Origin: Cognatundibacterium rivi
GTDB taxonomy: Bacteria > Pseudomonadota > Gammaproteobacteria > Burkholderiales > Burkholderiaceae_D
Reading direction: 5' to 3'
Assembly: GCF_018139565.1 (NCBI RefSeq)
Contig: NZ_JAGSPK010000002.1
Coordinates: forward strand, 310,001 to 374,000
Length of the DNA: 64,000 nt
Position numbers and translations under genes: made by a program
Part shown: positions 43,114 to 53,662 of the stretch, piece after piece
Numbering within the stretch: position 1 is the first letter of the stretch
Layout of the letters: every line of letters starts with the position of its first letter
The notes under the pieces: generated by a model
The model's input: the letters and a program-made list of their open reading frames with translations, nothing else
Told to the model about the DNA's origin: nothing
Database searches by the model: none

Positions 43114-46062
43114 ATGTTAAAAAAAGAAAACCTCCCCAGCAGTTTCCTGTTCATCCCATGGATCATTCTGATTTTTGGACTGGCGCTGACCTATGCGCTG
43201 CAGGATACGCCCCGTGAGGCGAATCGTCAGGCGCTGCATGATGAGTTCGAATACAGATCAAATGAGATCATTGACAATATCAACCGACGATTACAAAACT
43301 ATGAACAAGTCCTGGAAGGTGTGGCAGGTTTGTTTACCGCCTCCCATAAAGTCACTCAGGCTGAATTCAGCCGTTACGTAGAGACACTGAAGTTTGAAGA
43401 TAAATTTCCCGGCATTCAGGGCGTTGGTTATGCCCGTTTTGTTAAGTCGAAAGAAAAAACAGAACACATTGCCGTCATGCGCGCAACCGGGTCAACCGAA
43501 TACGATATCCGGCCATCTGGTGAGCGTGAGATATACGCTCCGATTACTTATCTGCAGCCGCCCAACTGGCGCAATCAGCGTGCAATCGGCTATGACATGT
43601 ACTCAGAAACCGTTCGTCGTGCTGCACTGAATAAGGCAACAGAGGAAAATACCGCCATCATTTCAGGCAGGGTGAAACTGGTGCAGGAGACTGACCAGGA
43701 CGTGCAGGCGGGCTTTCTCATGTATATGCCCATTTACCGCTTGCATAGCAAGCATACCAACATCAAAGAGCGATACGAGAATATTGAAGGTTGGGTGTAT
43801 GCGCCATTTCGCATGAATGATCTGATGACAGGGGTACTCGGTCATCGTTTCGACGAAAGCGGCTCGCCTTTTCATCTGCGTATCTATGACGGCAATTCAA
43901 TTGACAAAAGTCAGTTGATGTTCGAGTCAAAACAAATCACTGAAAATAATAATGCTGCTTTTCGTACGACAAAGGTATTAAATCTATTCGGGCACGAGTG
44001 GAATATCGTCATTAGTTCATTACCAACGTTCGACGCCAGATTGAAAAGTGACAGGGCAAATATTATTGCTGCTACCGGAAGTATCGCCAGCATACTCTTA
44101 GCGATTGTGGTGTGGCTGTTGGTTACCGGACGCTCCCGTGCATTGGCAATCGCACGCAGCATGACCAGTGAATTAAGACAAAGCGAAGCCGAGCAAAAGA
44201 AACTCAATCGGGCACTAAGACTTATCAGCGACTGCAATATTGCACTGTCACGTAGCGAAAGCGAACATCATCTTTTGTCCGAAATTTGCCGCTTGTGCGT
44301 AGACAATGGTGGTTATCTGATGGCCTGGGTCGGCTATGCAGAAGAGGATCAGGCGAAAACGGTGCGCCCGGTTGCGCAAGCTGGCTATGAAAGCGGCTAT
44401 CTGGAAACGATTAATATTTCGTGGGGTAACAATCCACAAGGGCAAGGCCCGACTGGTACTGCAATCCGCACAGGTACGCCACATATTATTCAGAATATCC
44501 TGACGAATGCCAGTATGGCGCCGTGGCGCAAAGCCGCGTTAGAGCGTGGCTATCAATCCAGTGTTTCATTACCGCTGATCTGTGATGCAAAAATTCTCGG
44601 CTCTTTGAATATTTACTCTTGTGAAGCAGATGCTTTTGATCCGGCAGAAGTGCACCTGCTGGAAGAACTGGTAGATGACATAGCTTATTGCATTGTCACC
44701 TTACGCACGCGTGCAGAAAACGCAGAAACCAGAGAGAAATTGGAATTTCTGACGAATTTCGATCCCTTGACCAATCTGCCAAACCGCTTATTGCTACGCG
44801 ATCGCTTTGATCATGCAGTCATTGTCGCTAACAATGAAAACATGACGGTCAATATGCTCTATCTGGATCTTGATCACTTCAAACAAATCAATGACAGCCT
44901 CGGCTACGGTATCGGCGACCAGATACTGGTAGAAGTCGCAAACCGTTTGCAGCAATGCATTCCGGCGACCGCCACGATGAGTCGTTTGAGTGGCGACGAA
45001 TTCGTGATTCTGCTGACGGGAAAATATGATGTTCCGGGGGTAGCAGAGGTTGGCAATACAATCCGCGAAGCATTTTCCACACCATTCACCATTAATAACG
45101 ATGTGGTTAATCTTTCCTGCTCAATTGGGATAGGACTCTATCCCATCGATGGTGATGATTTCGATACCTTATTAAAACACTCTCACACCGCCTTAAACAG
45201 CGCAAAAGAAGCGGGACGCAATACTTACCGCTTCTTTACACGCGACATGAATGCAGGTCTGGTCGAGCAAATCCGCTTAACCGGAGGCTTATCCAGCGCG
45301 GTACGCAATAATGAGTTTGTGCTTCACTATCAGCCTCAGATTGATATTAAAAGCGGAAAAATCATCGCTGCGGAGGCGCTGATACGCTGGCAACATCCTA
45401 TGGATGGGCTGATTGCACCCGGTAAATTCATCGGGCTTGCCGAGCGCAGTGGTCATATTATTGAAATCGGTGAATGGGTCATCAACGAAGCGTGTCGCCA
45501 TGCGCGGGCGTGGCAGGATAAATATTCTGTGCCGCCAGTGGTAGCGGTCAACCTTTCGGCCTTGCAATTCAAACGCGGCGACGTCCTTAAAATCGTCAGT
45601 CATGCGCTGGCTGTTTCCGGCTTACGGCCAGAACTTCTGGAACTGGAGCTGACAGAATCAATCCTGCTGCAGGACGTCGAAACAACGATCAAGTCTTTAC
45701 ACGGTTTAAAAGAATTAGGCGTCAAACTGTCGATTGACGATTTCGGAACCGGATATTCAAGTCTCTCTTATCTGAAGCGACTTTCTGTCGATAAACTCAA
45801 GATAGATCAGTCATTTGTCCGGGATATGCTGAGTGATTCTGATGGCGCATCGATCGTCAGAGCCATCATTCAATTAGGCCACACCCTTCAGTTATCGGTG
45901 ATTGCAGAGGGCGTTGAAACCGCCGAGCAACTAGCCTTTTTGGAAGCGTCCGCTTGTGACGAGGCGCAAGGATACTTATTCAGCCGCCCCGTACCTGTTG
46001 CACAGTTTGTGCAATTAATAGAGCAAGGGGGTGATAAAACACCACTTGAACAAGAGCATTGA
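43114..46062 (+). CDS. Membrane CHASE-GAF-GGDEF-EAL cyclic-di-GMP protein
   Basis: 982 residues. N-terminal membrane helix (about 10-30), periplasmic CHASE domain (about 75-275), second membrane helix (about 315-335), GAF domain (about 370-530), GGDEF domain (about 550-710) with the active-site variant RLSGDEFV, and EAL domain (about 725-970) with EALIRW and DDFGTGYSSL. It may make or break cyclic-di-GMP; both motifs look usable, so the net direction is unclear. I chose the ATG at 43114 over the TTG two codons before; there is no clear ribosome site. It is divergent from the NRPS-like gene and could link envelope sensing to biofilm. Confidence 0.92.
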   Translation: MLKKENLPSSFLFIPWIILIFGLALTYALQDTPREANRQALHDEFEYRSNEIIDNINRRLQNYEQVLEGVAGLFTASHKVTQAEFSRYVETLKFEDKFPGIQGVGYARFVKSKEKTEHIAVMRATGSTEYDIRPSGEREIYAPITYLQPPNWRNQRAIGYDMYSETVRRAALNKATEENTAIISGRVKLVQETDQDVQAGFLMYMPIYRLHSKHTNIKERYENIEGWVYAPFRMNDLMTGVLGHRFDESGSPFHLRIYDGNSIDKSQLMFESKQITENNNAAFRTTKVLNLFGHEWNIVISSLPTFDARLKSDRANIIAATGSIASILLAIVVWLLVTGRSRALAIARSMTSELRQSEAEQKKLNRALRLISDCNIALSRSESEHHLLSEICRLCVDNGGYLMAWVGYAEEDQAKTVRPVAQAGYESGYLETINISWGNNPQGQGPTGTAIRTGTPHIIQNILTNASMAPWRKAALERGYQSSVSLPLICDAKILGSLNIYSCEADAFDPAEVHLLEELVDDIAYCIVTLRTRAENAETREKLEFLTNFDPLTNLPNRLLLRDRFDHAVIVANNENMTVNMLYLDLDHFKQINDSLGYGIGDQILVEVANRLQQCIPATATMSRLSGDEFVILLTGKYDVPGVAEVGNTIREAFSTPFTINNDVVNLSCSIGIGLYPIDGDDFDTLLKHSHTALNSAKEAGRNTYRFFTRDMNAGLVEQIRLTGGLSSAVRNNEFVLHYQPQIDIKSGKIIAAEALIRWQHPMDGLIAPGKFIGLAERSGHIIEIGEWVINEACRHARAWQDKYSVPPVVAVNLSALQFKRGDVLKIVSHALAVSGLRPELLELELTESILLQDVETTIKSLHGLKELGVKLSIDDFGTGYSSLSYLKRLSVDKLKIDQSFVRDMLSDSDGASIVRAIIQLGHTLQLSVIAEGVETAEQLAFLEASACDEAQGYLFSRPVPVAQFVQLIEQGGDKTPLEQEH

Positions 46063-46232
46063 TTGGCTCTGCCATCAAAAATACCAATGTTTTTGTGTGT
46101 ATCGAAATAAAACGTCCGGAACAACATTTGCTGCGGCATAGTATCTGGAATGCTGATAAAAACATCCGCGCTTAGTGCCTGAATGAACATATAAATACAA
46201 ATGGCCAGACTGTTTTTGGAGATGATGGAAAG

Positions 46233-47438
46233 ATGATGAAAAACGCGTTTATTTGTGATGCAGTACGTACCCCGTTTGGCCGCTACGGCGGCGCTTTGTC
46301 CGGTGTCAGAACAGATGATCTGGCAGCCCTGCCAATCAAAGCACTGATCAGTCGCCACCCGTCTCTGGAATGGAGCAGGGTGGATGACGTGATCTACGGT
46401 TGCGCGAATCAGGCCGGTGAAGACAACCGCAATGTCGCACGCATGGCAAGCCTGTTAGCGGGCTTGCCAGTGGAAGTGCCGGGCAGTACGATTAACCGCT
46501 TGTGCGGTTCCAGTCTGGATGCGCTGGGCGTTGCAGCGAATGCATTAAAGAGCGGCAGTTGCGACCTGATGATTGCTGGCGGCGTCGAAAGCATGTCGCG
46601 TGCGCCTTTTGTGATGGGCAAGGCAGACAGCGCCTTTTCGCGTGCAGCAAAAATAGAAGATACCACCATAGGCTGGCGTTTCATCAATCCTTTGATGAAG
46701 TCCCTGCATGGCGTTGATTCCATGCCGGAAACCGCAGAAAACGTTGCTGAGGAATTTGGTATTTCACGTGCCGATCAGGATCTGTTTGCGCTGTCGAGCC
46801 AGCTGCGCACAGCACAGGCACAAAAAAATGGCATATTTGAAGAAGAAATTATTCCGGTCACTTTGCCGCAACGTAAAGGCGATCCTGTTATTTTCAGTCA
46901 GGATGAACATCCGCGTGTGACCAGCCTGGAGGCATTGGCAAAGCTGAAAGGCGTGGTACGTACCGATGGCTCTGTTACTGCAGGAAACGCTTCCGGCGTG
47001 AATGATGGTTCGTGTGCGCTGTTACTGGCTTCGGATACAGGAATTACGCAATTCGGCCTGACACCTAAAGCGCGCATCATTGCAGTAGCGTCTGCCGGGG
47101 TAGCTCCGCGCATTATGGGTTTTGGCCCGGCACCAGCAATCCGGAAAGTGCTGGCAAAAGCAAATCTGTCATTGGATCAGATGGATGTGATCGAACTCAA
47201 TGAAGCCTTTGCAGCACAAGCGCTGGCGGTCATGCGTGATCTGGGTTTGCCGGATAACGCGGCACACGTGAATCCCAATGGTGGCGCGATTGCATTGGGC
47301 CATCCATTGGGGGCTTCTGGCGCACGACTGGTAACGACCGCAATGTATCAGTTGCACCGTACTAAGGGACGCTACGCGTTATGCAGTATGTGCATCGGTG
47401 TCGGACAAGGCATCGCCATGATCATAGAACGCGTATGA
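46233..47438 (+). CDS. Beta-ketoadipyl-CoA thiolase (acetyl-CoA acyltransferase)
   Basis: Thiolase of the PcaF/PaaJ subgroup. Catalytic Cys in [10 protein letters not shown] (about 91), His in [10 protein letters not shown] and Cys in [10 protein letters not shown] are all present. [16 protein letters not shown] and [13 protein letters not shown] resemble 3-oxoadipyl-CoA thiolases of aromatic degradation. The length is 401. No other pca or paa gene is adjacent, so the physiological substrate is uncertain. Two ATG codons in tandem (46233 and 46236); the ribosome site GGAAAG fits either. The transposon region starts downstream. Confidence 0.9.
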   Translation: MMKNAFICDAVRTPFGRYGGALSGVRTDDLAALPIKALISRHPSLEWSRVDDVIYGCANQAGEDNRNVARMASLLAGLPVEVPGSTINRLCGSSLDALGVAANALKSGSCDLMIAGGVESMSRAPFVMGKADSAFSRAAKIEDTTIGWRFINPLMKSLHGVDSMPETAENVAEEFGISRADQDLFALSSQLRTAQAQKNGIFEEEIIPVTLPQRKGDPVIFSQDEHPRVTSLEALAKLKGVVRTDGSVTAGNASGVNDGSCALLLASDTGITQFGLTPKARIIAVASAGVAPRIMGFGPAPAIRKVLAKANLSLDQMDVIELNEAFAAQALAVMRDLGLPDNAAHVNPNGGAIALGHPLGASGARLVTTAMYQLHRTKGRYALCSMCIGVGQGIAMIIERV

Positions 47439-47624
47439 AACTGAAGAGCGCCTTTTTGCATTCGCAGAGAGGTGTTGTTCACTGTTCAATTTCAAATGTT
47501 AATTTGACATAATATAAATTATGCGAAATTATGACAGTCTATTTACGTGAGAACAAAGCTCAGAGTTATTCAATTAACGAATACTCGATATCCGTAAATT
47601 TGATTTTGGTTAAGTTTGCCCAAC

Positions 47625-47733
47625 CCCCAAAAATGTAAAGTTAGCGTTAAAAATCACTATTGATCAATTCGCTGAGTTCCATTTTTCAACATTTTTAGAC
47701 TGCCACATACCGCTCCTTTTACATTTTTGGGGG
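47625..47733. repeat. 16-bp perfect inverted repeat beside the Tn3-family transposase
   Basis: CCCCCAAAAATGTAAA (47625-47640) and TTTACATTTTTGGGGG (47718-47733) flank 77 bp. The right copy ends 9 bases before the tnpA stop codon, so its GGGGG may mark the transposon terminus. The left copy could be a second end of a related element. I could not find the matching far end in the window. The rest of 47439-47742 is AT-rich and holds no gene. Confidence 0.5.
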
Positions 47734-47742
47734 AATATTCTG

Positions 47743-50700
47743 TCATCGTGGTGGGACGTCTTCGCTATCTTTTGTAGTGTTAAGCCAATATGCCGGGTCC
47801 AGATACAATTCGGCCAACGCTTCGATGTCCAGCTTAGAGCCGCTCGGTGTGAACTCAAAAGTTCCAAACAGATTGATATGCTGCCAGGCAACCGGCGAGA
47901 TCCTGCGCATCATTTCAATCGCCGTGTCATCCCCTGACCTTAACTTCTGTTCGTAGACCCGGGACAAAATTAGAGTGTTGTAGTAAATGACTGCATTTGC
48001 AATCAGGCGCGAACATTCGTTCCAATTATGCTGTTCTTCTTCAGTTCTAACCCTAAACTTGCCACCGTTGACGAATGCAACTGCTCGTCTGAATTTATGA
48101 TATGCCTCGCCCCGGTTCAGTGCCTTTTGCACGCCTTGCCGTAGTTTCGGGTCATCAATATATTTCAACACATATTCGGTAAAACATAGGTGATCAAGCT
48201 CCCATAGTGCCCGTTTGGTCGAATTCTGGCGGGTATAACTTGATAGCTTCCTCACGATTGTTGACTGGGTTACGTCCTTTTGCGCAAGTGATACAAGGAT
48301 GCGTTGGATATTCGGCCATTCTTTGATGATGAGCTCGTCATTCACTCTCCGGCAGGGTTTGATCCACACATCTAAGTAATGGTTTGGATGTTGAAAGCTA
48401 ATGATTGATTCTGCTTTTTTAGTGAAATTCTTGTATCGGGGAGCAAACTCATGTTCAAAAGTACGCAAGATAATGAAATTAACTTGGTTAGTTCCATGTG
48501 TATCGGTCGAATGGCGTTCCGGCCTAATATCAGAAGTATTGTTATAAAGCAAATCAAAGACGTAGTGACTTTCATGCTCATGAGTACCAATGACCTTGGC
48601 ATTCACGGGGACATGGTTGGCGACCAATGTCAGGCTACTGACGCCCTTTTGTAATCCAAAATATTTGGGTGAATGGCGGGCATTTAGTGTTTCAATCTGC
48701 GTCTCTATGCGTTGTCCGTCAGAGCTTGAGTGCATCGCATCCTCAATATCAAAAAGATGAAATGCTGGTAACTGGGCAATCGCATTGATGATGGCGTCAT
48801 TGGCTGCTCTCAATGTTTCTTGCCGGAGGAAGTTGCGCGAACTCGATGTTAGTGATGAGTACGGTATACCGGAGACTTCTGCCATTTTTCCGAGTCCCAT
48901 ATTCGTGCCCATTGCCACTACGCAGGCAAGGATTTCCTTGGGGTCTGGATCATATTTAACGTACCTGTCCAAGACGTGCGTAAATCCATTTAGAAAAGAT
49001 GTCTCGCCAGCGACGAACCACAGCAGATCTGCAATCCCAATACCAGGGAGCTGGGTAAAAAATGGACTGTTGATAGGCTCCTCCGATGTAGGATACAAAA
49101 GCCTCCAACGGCGCTTCTCACCATTGCCCCGAAATTTGATATGCTTATTTTCCCCTTCGCTGATCCGCTGATTGACTCTTTCCAGGAGCGACTCGATTGA
49201 GTCTTGAAAAGCTGCTAAAGTATCTTCGATTGGTGCTGATAAAAGTGGTAAATTCAGTTCCTCAATAATCTTCTGGCTGTTTTCCCATTTTTCGTCGTTG
49301 ATCAAATCATCTTCAAAACGCCGGTATTCGGTGCTCTTCTGAACAAAAACGTCACCAGCTTCCAGCGCGTTGCGAAGCATCCGGTAGACCAAAAATTCAA
49401 AGCGGTCAGGTTCAATCACTTTGCGACGGCGATCTACTTCAGAGGGAACGTATAGATATTTTTGAAGGTGCTTAGGAATCAGGTCGGATGGGAGCGACGC
49501 AGGGTTTATTTTCCCCGGATGCTTGTCCCGCCTGAACAAGTCTTGCAGATGGTTGACGGCATTGATCAGTGGAGCATTCTCGACACGCCCTGCGAAGTCG
49601 AGCACAGCAAACAGGTGACGTAGATTCTGCTTGAATGTCCGCGACAGCGTCCCGTAGTACGCCCATTCAAAAGCTGATTTATCGAAGGCAATCCGGCGCA
49701 TATAGTCGGAGACAATAGGAAATTGCTCACGATCTAACAACGAAAAAGCTTTATCTTTAATCTCAGAAAATGGTGCGTCATGCGAGATAGTATCATCGAC
49801 AAAAAGGCTCAGAACCTTTCCTGCTGCCTGGAGATTTTTCAGTGCGTCTTCCAGTGCCTGCTGCATCGCCGCCTCAGCATGCGATTTGGCTTGCCTTGAG
49901 TATTGGTGCACTAAATGGATGAAAGCGTCTGTCAGATTGTCGTTAATTTGACGAAAGCGTTGGTATGCAAAACACAAGAGAAAGAGTTGCGCGGTCTGCC
50001 GTTGCATTCGCTGCAGTTTATAAACAGTATAGTAACTAACCATCGACGCATAATATCTGCTGCTCTCTTGCGATAAGCCTGCAGAAGAAAGAAACGTCGC
50101 CGCAAATTCGTGTAATGGCTCGAAAAATTCGCGACGTGCAACTTCCCTGCGTAATTCTCCATAGGAAAAATCCTTTGCTTCCCGTCTCAATGCACTGATG
50201 GTGTAGATCTGTTCATCAGCTTCCAGAAGTGCAGCCAGCTTCTTACGAATTTCTGGTGTCAGCGCCTCCGTTAGTAATCCAGTGATGCGGGCACGTTCGC
50301 CTGATACCGCCTTTCCGACAATATCTTGAAGCGACGAATACGACGGAGCTACGACTCTATTGATCGACAGTTGCTGGAGTATTTCCCTGAGGATAAAAAT
50401 CGGTTGAGTTGAGAGCATTGCAAAACGTTCAGCCTTCGCTTCGATTTCGCTTCTTTCCTTTGTACCGCACAACCGGTAATCAAAGAGTTCTAATACTGTC
50501 TTTTGCAGCAAGCCTCTCGTAGGCCGCGATGGCGCGCGGATATCATCAATCGTACGCTCAGGAAAATACGTTTTGATGATGTAGAGAAGGTCATTTTCAA
50601 CCTCAGACAGGTCAAGCGCAAAAAATTGGCGCTTTGCTTTGAAGTAACCCAGTTCCAGTATCAAGTGGGCTGCAACGGACGCTCTGCGGATATCATCCGC

Positions 50701-50829
50701 CGCGGCCTTTTCTACAGAACTTAAATCGAAATAGAGCTGGCGGTCATCGTCGGTAAAGCGCGGTAGTCCATATAAATCCTCGATCTCGTCGTCGCTTAAG
50801 ATCGATAGGCGATGGGATTCGGAGGCCAT
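47743..50829 (-). CDS. tnpA: Tn3-family transposase
   Basis: Full-length DDE transposase of 1028 residues, the size of replicative Tn3 enzymes. The N-terminal DNA-binding part (starting MASESHRLSILSDDEIEDLY) is intact. The catalytic region shows FDIEDAMHSSSDGQRIETQ, the ARHSPKYFG motif, TDTHGTN and RVRTEEEQHNWNECSRL. No resolvase (tnpR/tnpS) or cointegrate-resolution gene is nearby, so the element is incomplete or has been rearranged. It marks the left edge of the accessory island. Confidence 0.95.
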   Translation of the reverse strand: MASESHRLSILSDDEIEDLYGLPRFTDDDRQLYFDLSSVEKAAADDIRRASVAAHLILELGYFKAKRQFFALDLSEVENDLLYIIKTYFPERTIDDIRAPSRPTRGLLQKTVLELFDYRLCGTKERSEIEAKAERFAMLSTQPIFILREILQQLSINRVVAPSYSSLQDIVGKAVSGERARITGLLTEALTPEIRKKLAALLEADEQIYTISALRREAKDFSYGELRREVARREFFEPLHEFAATFLSSAGLSQESSRYYASMVSYYTVYKLQRMQRQTAQLFLLCFAYQRFRQINDNLTDAFIHLVHQYSRQAKSHAEAAMQQALEDALKNLQAAGKVLSLFVDDTISHDAPFSEIKDKAFSLLDREQFPIVSDYMRRIAFDKSAFEWAYYGTLSRTFKQNLRHLFAVLDFAGRVENAPLINAVNHLQDLFRRDKHPGKINPASLPSDLIPKHLQKYLYVPSEVDRRRKVIEPDRFEFLVYRMLRNALEAGDVFVQKSTEYRRFEDDLINDEKWENSQKIIEELNLPLLSAPIEDTLAAFQDSIESLLERVNQRISEGENKHIKFRGNGEKRRWRLLYPTSEEPINSPFFTQLPGIGIADLLWFVAGETSFLNGFTHVLDRYVKYDPDPKEILACVVAMGTNMGLGKMAEVSGIPYSSLTSSSRNFLRQETLRAANDAIINAIAQLPAFHLFDIEDAMHSSSDGQRIETQIETLNARHSPKYFGLQKGVSSLTLVANHVPVNAKVIGTHEHESHYVFDLLYNNTSDIRPERHSTDTHGTNQVNFIILRTFEHEFAPRYKNFTKKAESIISFQHPNHYLDVWIKPCRRVNDELIIKEWPNIQRILVSLAQKDVTQSTIVRKLSSYTRQNSTKRALWELDHLCFTEYVLKYIDDPKLRQGVQKALNRGEAYHKFRRAVAFVNGGKFRVRTEEEQHNWNECSRLIANAVIYYNTLILSRVYEQKLRSGDDTAIEMMRRISPVAWQHINLFGTFEFTPSGSKLDIEALAELYLDPAYWLNTTKDSEDVPPR

Positions 50830-51167
50830 TTATGGAAAGTGCACAGATGTCATCGTTTAAGAATATCAACATTGCCTTTCTCGGAATCATTTGTCAATGA
50901 TGAAACAAAAATGATGTTCTAGTATAAATATTTGATCTGAGCGAGGGCAATTCAATTAATACTGCGGGAATGTATCAATGGTCTTATTTACTGATATGGA
51001 GTCTGGTATCCATGTCGCTTCTTTTTCCAACGGAATCAAGTTTATAGCCTTTAATCCCCTCTAAGGATCGGTAATCCGATTCGGTAAAGATATTCCAAGA
51101 CATAACATTCTATCTGGTGAATTTGCACATCGCACCTGACAACGGGAAAGGAGCTCAATTTGACGCA
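50830..51167. other. Non-coding stretch between the transposase and the operon end
   Basis: 338 bp without a credible ORF. It is the 5' side of tnpA and the 3' side of the EamA gene, so it should hold the tnpA promoter. AT-rich blocks and short dyads are visible (for example GGATCGGTAATCCGATTC near 51066), but I could not identify a res site or a terminal inverted repeat with confidence. Confidence 0.4.
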
Positions 51168-51602
51168 TCAACGCTTAAAAGCTAACAAAAGCACTCCACC
51201 TGCGACCATCGCAATACCTGACCATTCGCGAAACGACGGCCTCTCTCCCAGGAACGCGAACGCAAATACAGCCACCAGAACGAGACTGAGTTTGTCGACT
51301 GGTGCAACCTTTGAGGCTTCTCCTATCTTGAGTGCCCGGAAATAACATACCCACGACGCGCCAGTGGCCAGACCGGATAACCCAAGGAACAACCATGTCT
51401 TCGATGAAAGCTCAAAGGGGTTGGACCACTTGCCCGTGTAAGCCACGAACACCGACAGCACGACTATGATGATTGCCGTTCGGATCAAGGTGGCCAGATC
51501 GGAATCGACGCCCTGAATGCCAATTTTGGCAAAAATGGCTGTCAGTGCCGCAAAAACGGCGGACAGAATTGCCCAATAGAACCAGCCGTTTAGTGACATC
51601 AT
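51168..51602 (-). CDS. EamA/DMT-family small membrane transporter
   Basis: 144 residues with about five membrane helices, a single EamA repeat (typical DMT proteins have two). Seen: LSAVFAALTAIFAKIGIQGV, VAPVDKLSLVLVAVFAFAFL and GERPSFREWSGIAMVAGGVL. It is the last gene of the nine-gene minus-strand operon and starts 9 bp after the sensor kinase stop. The exported compound is unknown. As a half-size transporter it probably dimerises. Confidence 0.85.
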   Translation of the reverse strand: MMSLNGWFYWAILSAVFAALTAIFAKIGIQGVDSDLATLIRTAIIIVVLSVFVAYTGKWSNPFELSSKTWLFLGLSGLATGASWVCYFRALKIGEASKVAPVDKLSLVLVAVFAFAFLGERPSFREWSGIAMVAGGVLLLAFKR

Positions 51603-51611
51603 CTATATTCC

Positions 51612-52973
51612 TTAAAGTGGTTTAGTAAGTGGGAAGTAGACACGAACACACAGACCCGATTGTCTCACTTCATCTGTGAACCCTAGTTGAATTTCAGCAC
51701 CAATCCGGTCAGTGATCGCCTTGACGATGGAAAGCCCCAGACCTGACCCGACTTGATCGCTGCCAAGAGTGCGATAGAACGGATCAAACACGCGCTCTCG
51801 CTCAGTGACTTGAATCCCTGCCCCTGAGTCTTGGATTTTCAGTATTGCGCGGCCTTCCTCCGTGGTGACAGAAAGATCAACCCTGCCACCATCCGGCGTG
51901 TAGCGAATGGCGTTATCGACTAAGTTTTTGACTACAGCAATTACATCCAGTTCGTTCACCCAGAGTTGGGCGTCTTGCTCTCCTTCGACGCCAATGTCGA
52001 TGTGCTTGTCCTCGGCCAGCGGCATAAGGTCTTCCAGCACGCGGCGATAGATTTGCTGCACCGATACAGACGACTTGGGTCGGTCGAGCGCAGCCTGAGC
52101 CTTGGCCAAGGTGAGAAGTTGATCCAGTAGATTTCGTCCGCGCTCTATGCCTCGGCGAAGTGTCATGAGACGCTCACGCGCGAGGTCAGACATATCCGCC
52201 TGATCCAGTCGCTCCGCTTGCAGTGACAAGGCGGTCAACGGGGACCGAAGCTCATGCGCCGCATCCGCGACAAAACGGCGCTGTGTTTCCATCGACTGGT
52301 CAACGCGAGCCAGTAGACGGTTGATCGCCACCACGAATGGGCGCACTTCAGCGGGAAGATGACTCTCCTGAACGGGATGTAATTCTTGTTCGGCGCGTTG
52401 GTCAATTTCAGCCGATAAAGAAGCGATGGGCCGGAACATCTTGCGCACAAGGTCAGCCACGATCAAAAGCAGGATAGGAACCAGGATCAGAAACGGCATC
52501 AAGGTTCGCAAGGCACTGTCGCGTGCAAGTTCATCACGGACGCCGGTTTCTTGCGCCACTGCGATCCGCTCGCCACTGGACGTCGTTTTGACAAACACGC
52601 GGAACGGCTCGCCGTTGACTTCAATCGTATGCAGACCATCAGGTTGGGTCATCGGTAGTGGCAGCAAAACTCCGGAATCGCCTTTCCCAGCCGCCTTGCT
52701 GCTATCTGCAAGATTTTGGACGATGACACGGGACTCTTCATCGCTGTCTTTACCGAGGACACCTTTTCCAAGATGTGCAAGCGGGAGGTGTTGCCGATCA
52801 AACAGCGCCGCTATTTGGCGCAACATATCGTCTTGCAGCTCGTGAGCTTCCTCGAATGCTGATACGAAGGAAAAAATGCCCGCAACCACCGCAATGACCA
52901 AAATGGACAGCGACAGCGAAAATGACAGCTTGAGCTGAACCGATTCGTTCAAGCGTTTTTTGAAACCATCCAT
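51612..52973 (-). CDS. Sensor histidine kinase (QseC/PmrB-like)
   Basis: 453 residues. Membrane helices at about 15-38 and 155-180 flank a periplasmic sensor loop. Then come HAMP, HisKA with RFVADAAHELRSPLTAL (phosphorylated His) and HATPase with NLVDNAIRYTPDGG, DSGAGI and GSGLGLSIVKAI. I placed the start at 52973 (MDGFKKRLNESVQ), which overlaps the regulator gene by 25 bp; the longer frame to 53072 is a shadow. It forms a pair with the response regulator. The signal is unknown. Confidence 0.92.
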   Translation of the reverse strand: MDGFKKRLNESVQLKLSFSLSLSILVIAVVAGIFSFVSAFEEAHELQDDMLRQIAALFDRQHLPLAHLGKGVLGKDSDEESRVIVQNLADSSKAAGKGDSGVLLPLPMTQPDGLHTIEVNGEPFRVFVKTTSSGERIAVAQETGVRDELARDSALRTLMPFLILVPILLLIVADLVRKMFRPIASLSAEIDQRAEQELHPVQESHLPAEVRPFVVAINRLLARVDQSMETQRRFVADAAHELRSPLTALSLQAERLDQADMSDLARERLMTLRRGIERGRNLLDQLLTLAKAQAALDRPKSSVSVQQIYRRVLEDLMPLAEDKHIDIGVEGEQDAQLWVNELDVIAVVKNLVDNAIRYTPDGGRVDLSVTTEEGRAILKIQDSGAGIQVTERERVFDPFYRTLGSDQVGSGLGLSIVKAITDRIGAEIQLGFTDEVRQSGLCVRVYFPLTKPL

Positions 52974-53614
52974 CCAGCCCCCCTGACATTCTTGATGACT
53001 TCGCTGCCCAGTTTGCGCCGTAGTGCATGGATCAGGAATTCGACTGCGTTGCTCTCGACCTCTTCGCCCCATCCATAGATACGGTCCTCCAGATCGCTGC
53101 GCGAGAGAATGGCTCCGGGGCGTACCAACAAGGCTTGCAACAAGGCAAACTCACGATTGGAGAGTTGCACCAAGGCACTATCGTTGACCGCAGCCTCCCG
53201 CGTGGCCGGATCAAGCGACACGATACCGTTGCTGAGAACAGACGTTGCGTTCCCGCCCTTACGTCGCAGCACCGCGCGTATGCGCGCCAGCAGTTCGGCC
53301 ATCTCAAAAGGCTTGAGCAAATAATCATCGGCCCCGCCATCCAGGCCGCGCAGTCGATCATCGAGGCCATCGCGTGCGGTGATGATGAGCAGTGGAACCG
53401 GATTGTCTTTGGCTCGAATGCTGGTCAGCACCTCCAACCCGTCCTTACCAGGAAGACCGAGATCAAGCAACACCAGGTCATAGTGCTGGCAAGCCAGTGT
53501 CGTGAGGGCAGTTAGACCGTTCTTTACCCAGTCGGCAGCGTATGAAGCGTCTTTCAGTGCCCCTTGGATGGCTTCGCCAATCATGGCGTCGTCTTCGATC
53601 AGCAATACTCGCAT
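52949..53614 (-). CDS. OmpR/PhoB-family response regulator
   Basis: 221 residues. Receiver domain with phospho-acceptor D51 in YDLVLLDLGLPG, acidic pocket EDDA and K in the LLKPFEMAEL motif, then a winged-helix output domain (about 125-215). It resembles QseB/PmrA-type regulators, which often control envelope and metal-stress genes. It sits between the cytochrome b561 and the sensor kinase in the same operon, so autoregulation of the cluster is likely. Confidence 0.94.
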   Translation of the reverse strand: MRVLLIEDDAMIGEAIQGALKDASYAADWVKNGLTALTTLACQHYDLVLLDLGLPGKDGLEVLTSIRAKDNPVPLLIITARDGLDDRLRGLDGGADDYLLKPFEMAELLARIRAVLRRKGGNATSVLSNGIVSLDPATREAAVNDSALVQLSNREFALLQALLVRPGAILSRSDLEDRIYGWGEEVESNAVEFLIHALRRKLGSEVIKNVRGAGWMVSKNA

Positions 53615-53662
53615 TCCTCCTCCTATTATTGCCCCATACCCCGTCCTAGATACATTCCATCT

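Noticed and set aside
47625-47733. The inverted repeat as a classic Tn3 38-bp terminal repeat pair
   Set aside because: The two copies are only 77 bp apart and do not bracket the transposase, and the inner sequence does not fit the usual terminal repeat; recorded only as an inverted repeat.
52974-53072. Longer N-terminus for the sensor kinase
   Set aside because: It lies within the response-regulator gene and is not hydrophobic or domain-like; MDGFKKRL at 52973 fits the usual short cytoplasmic start.
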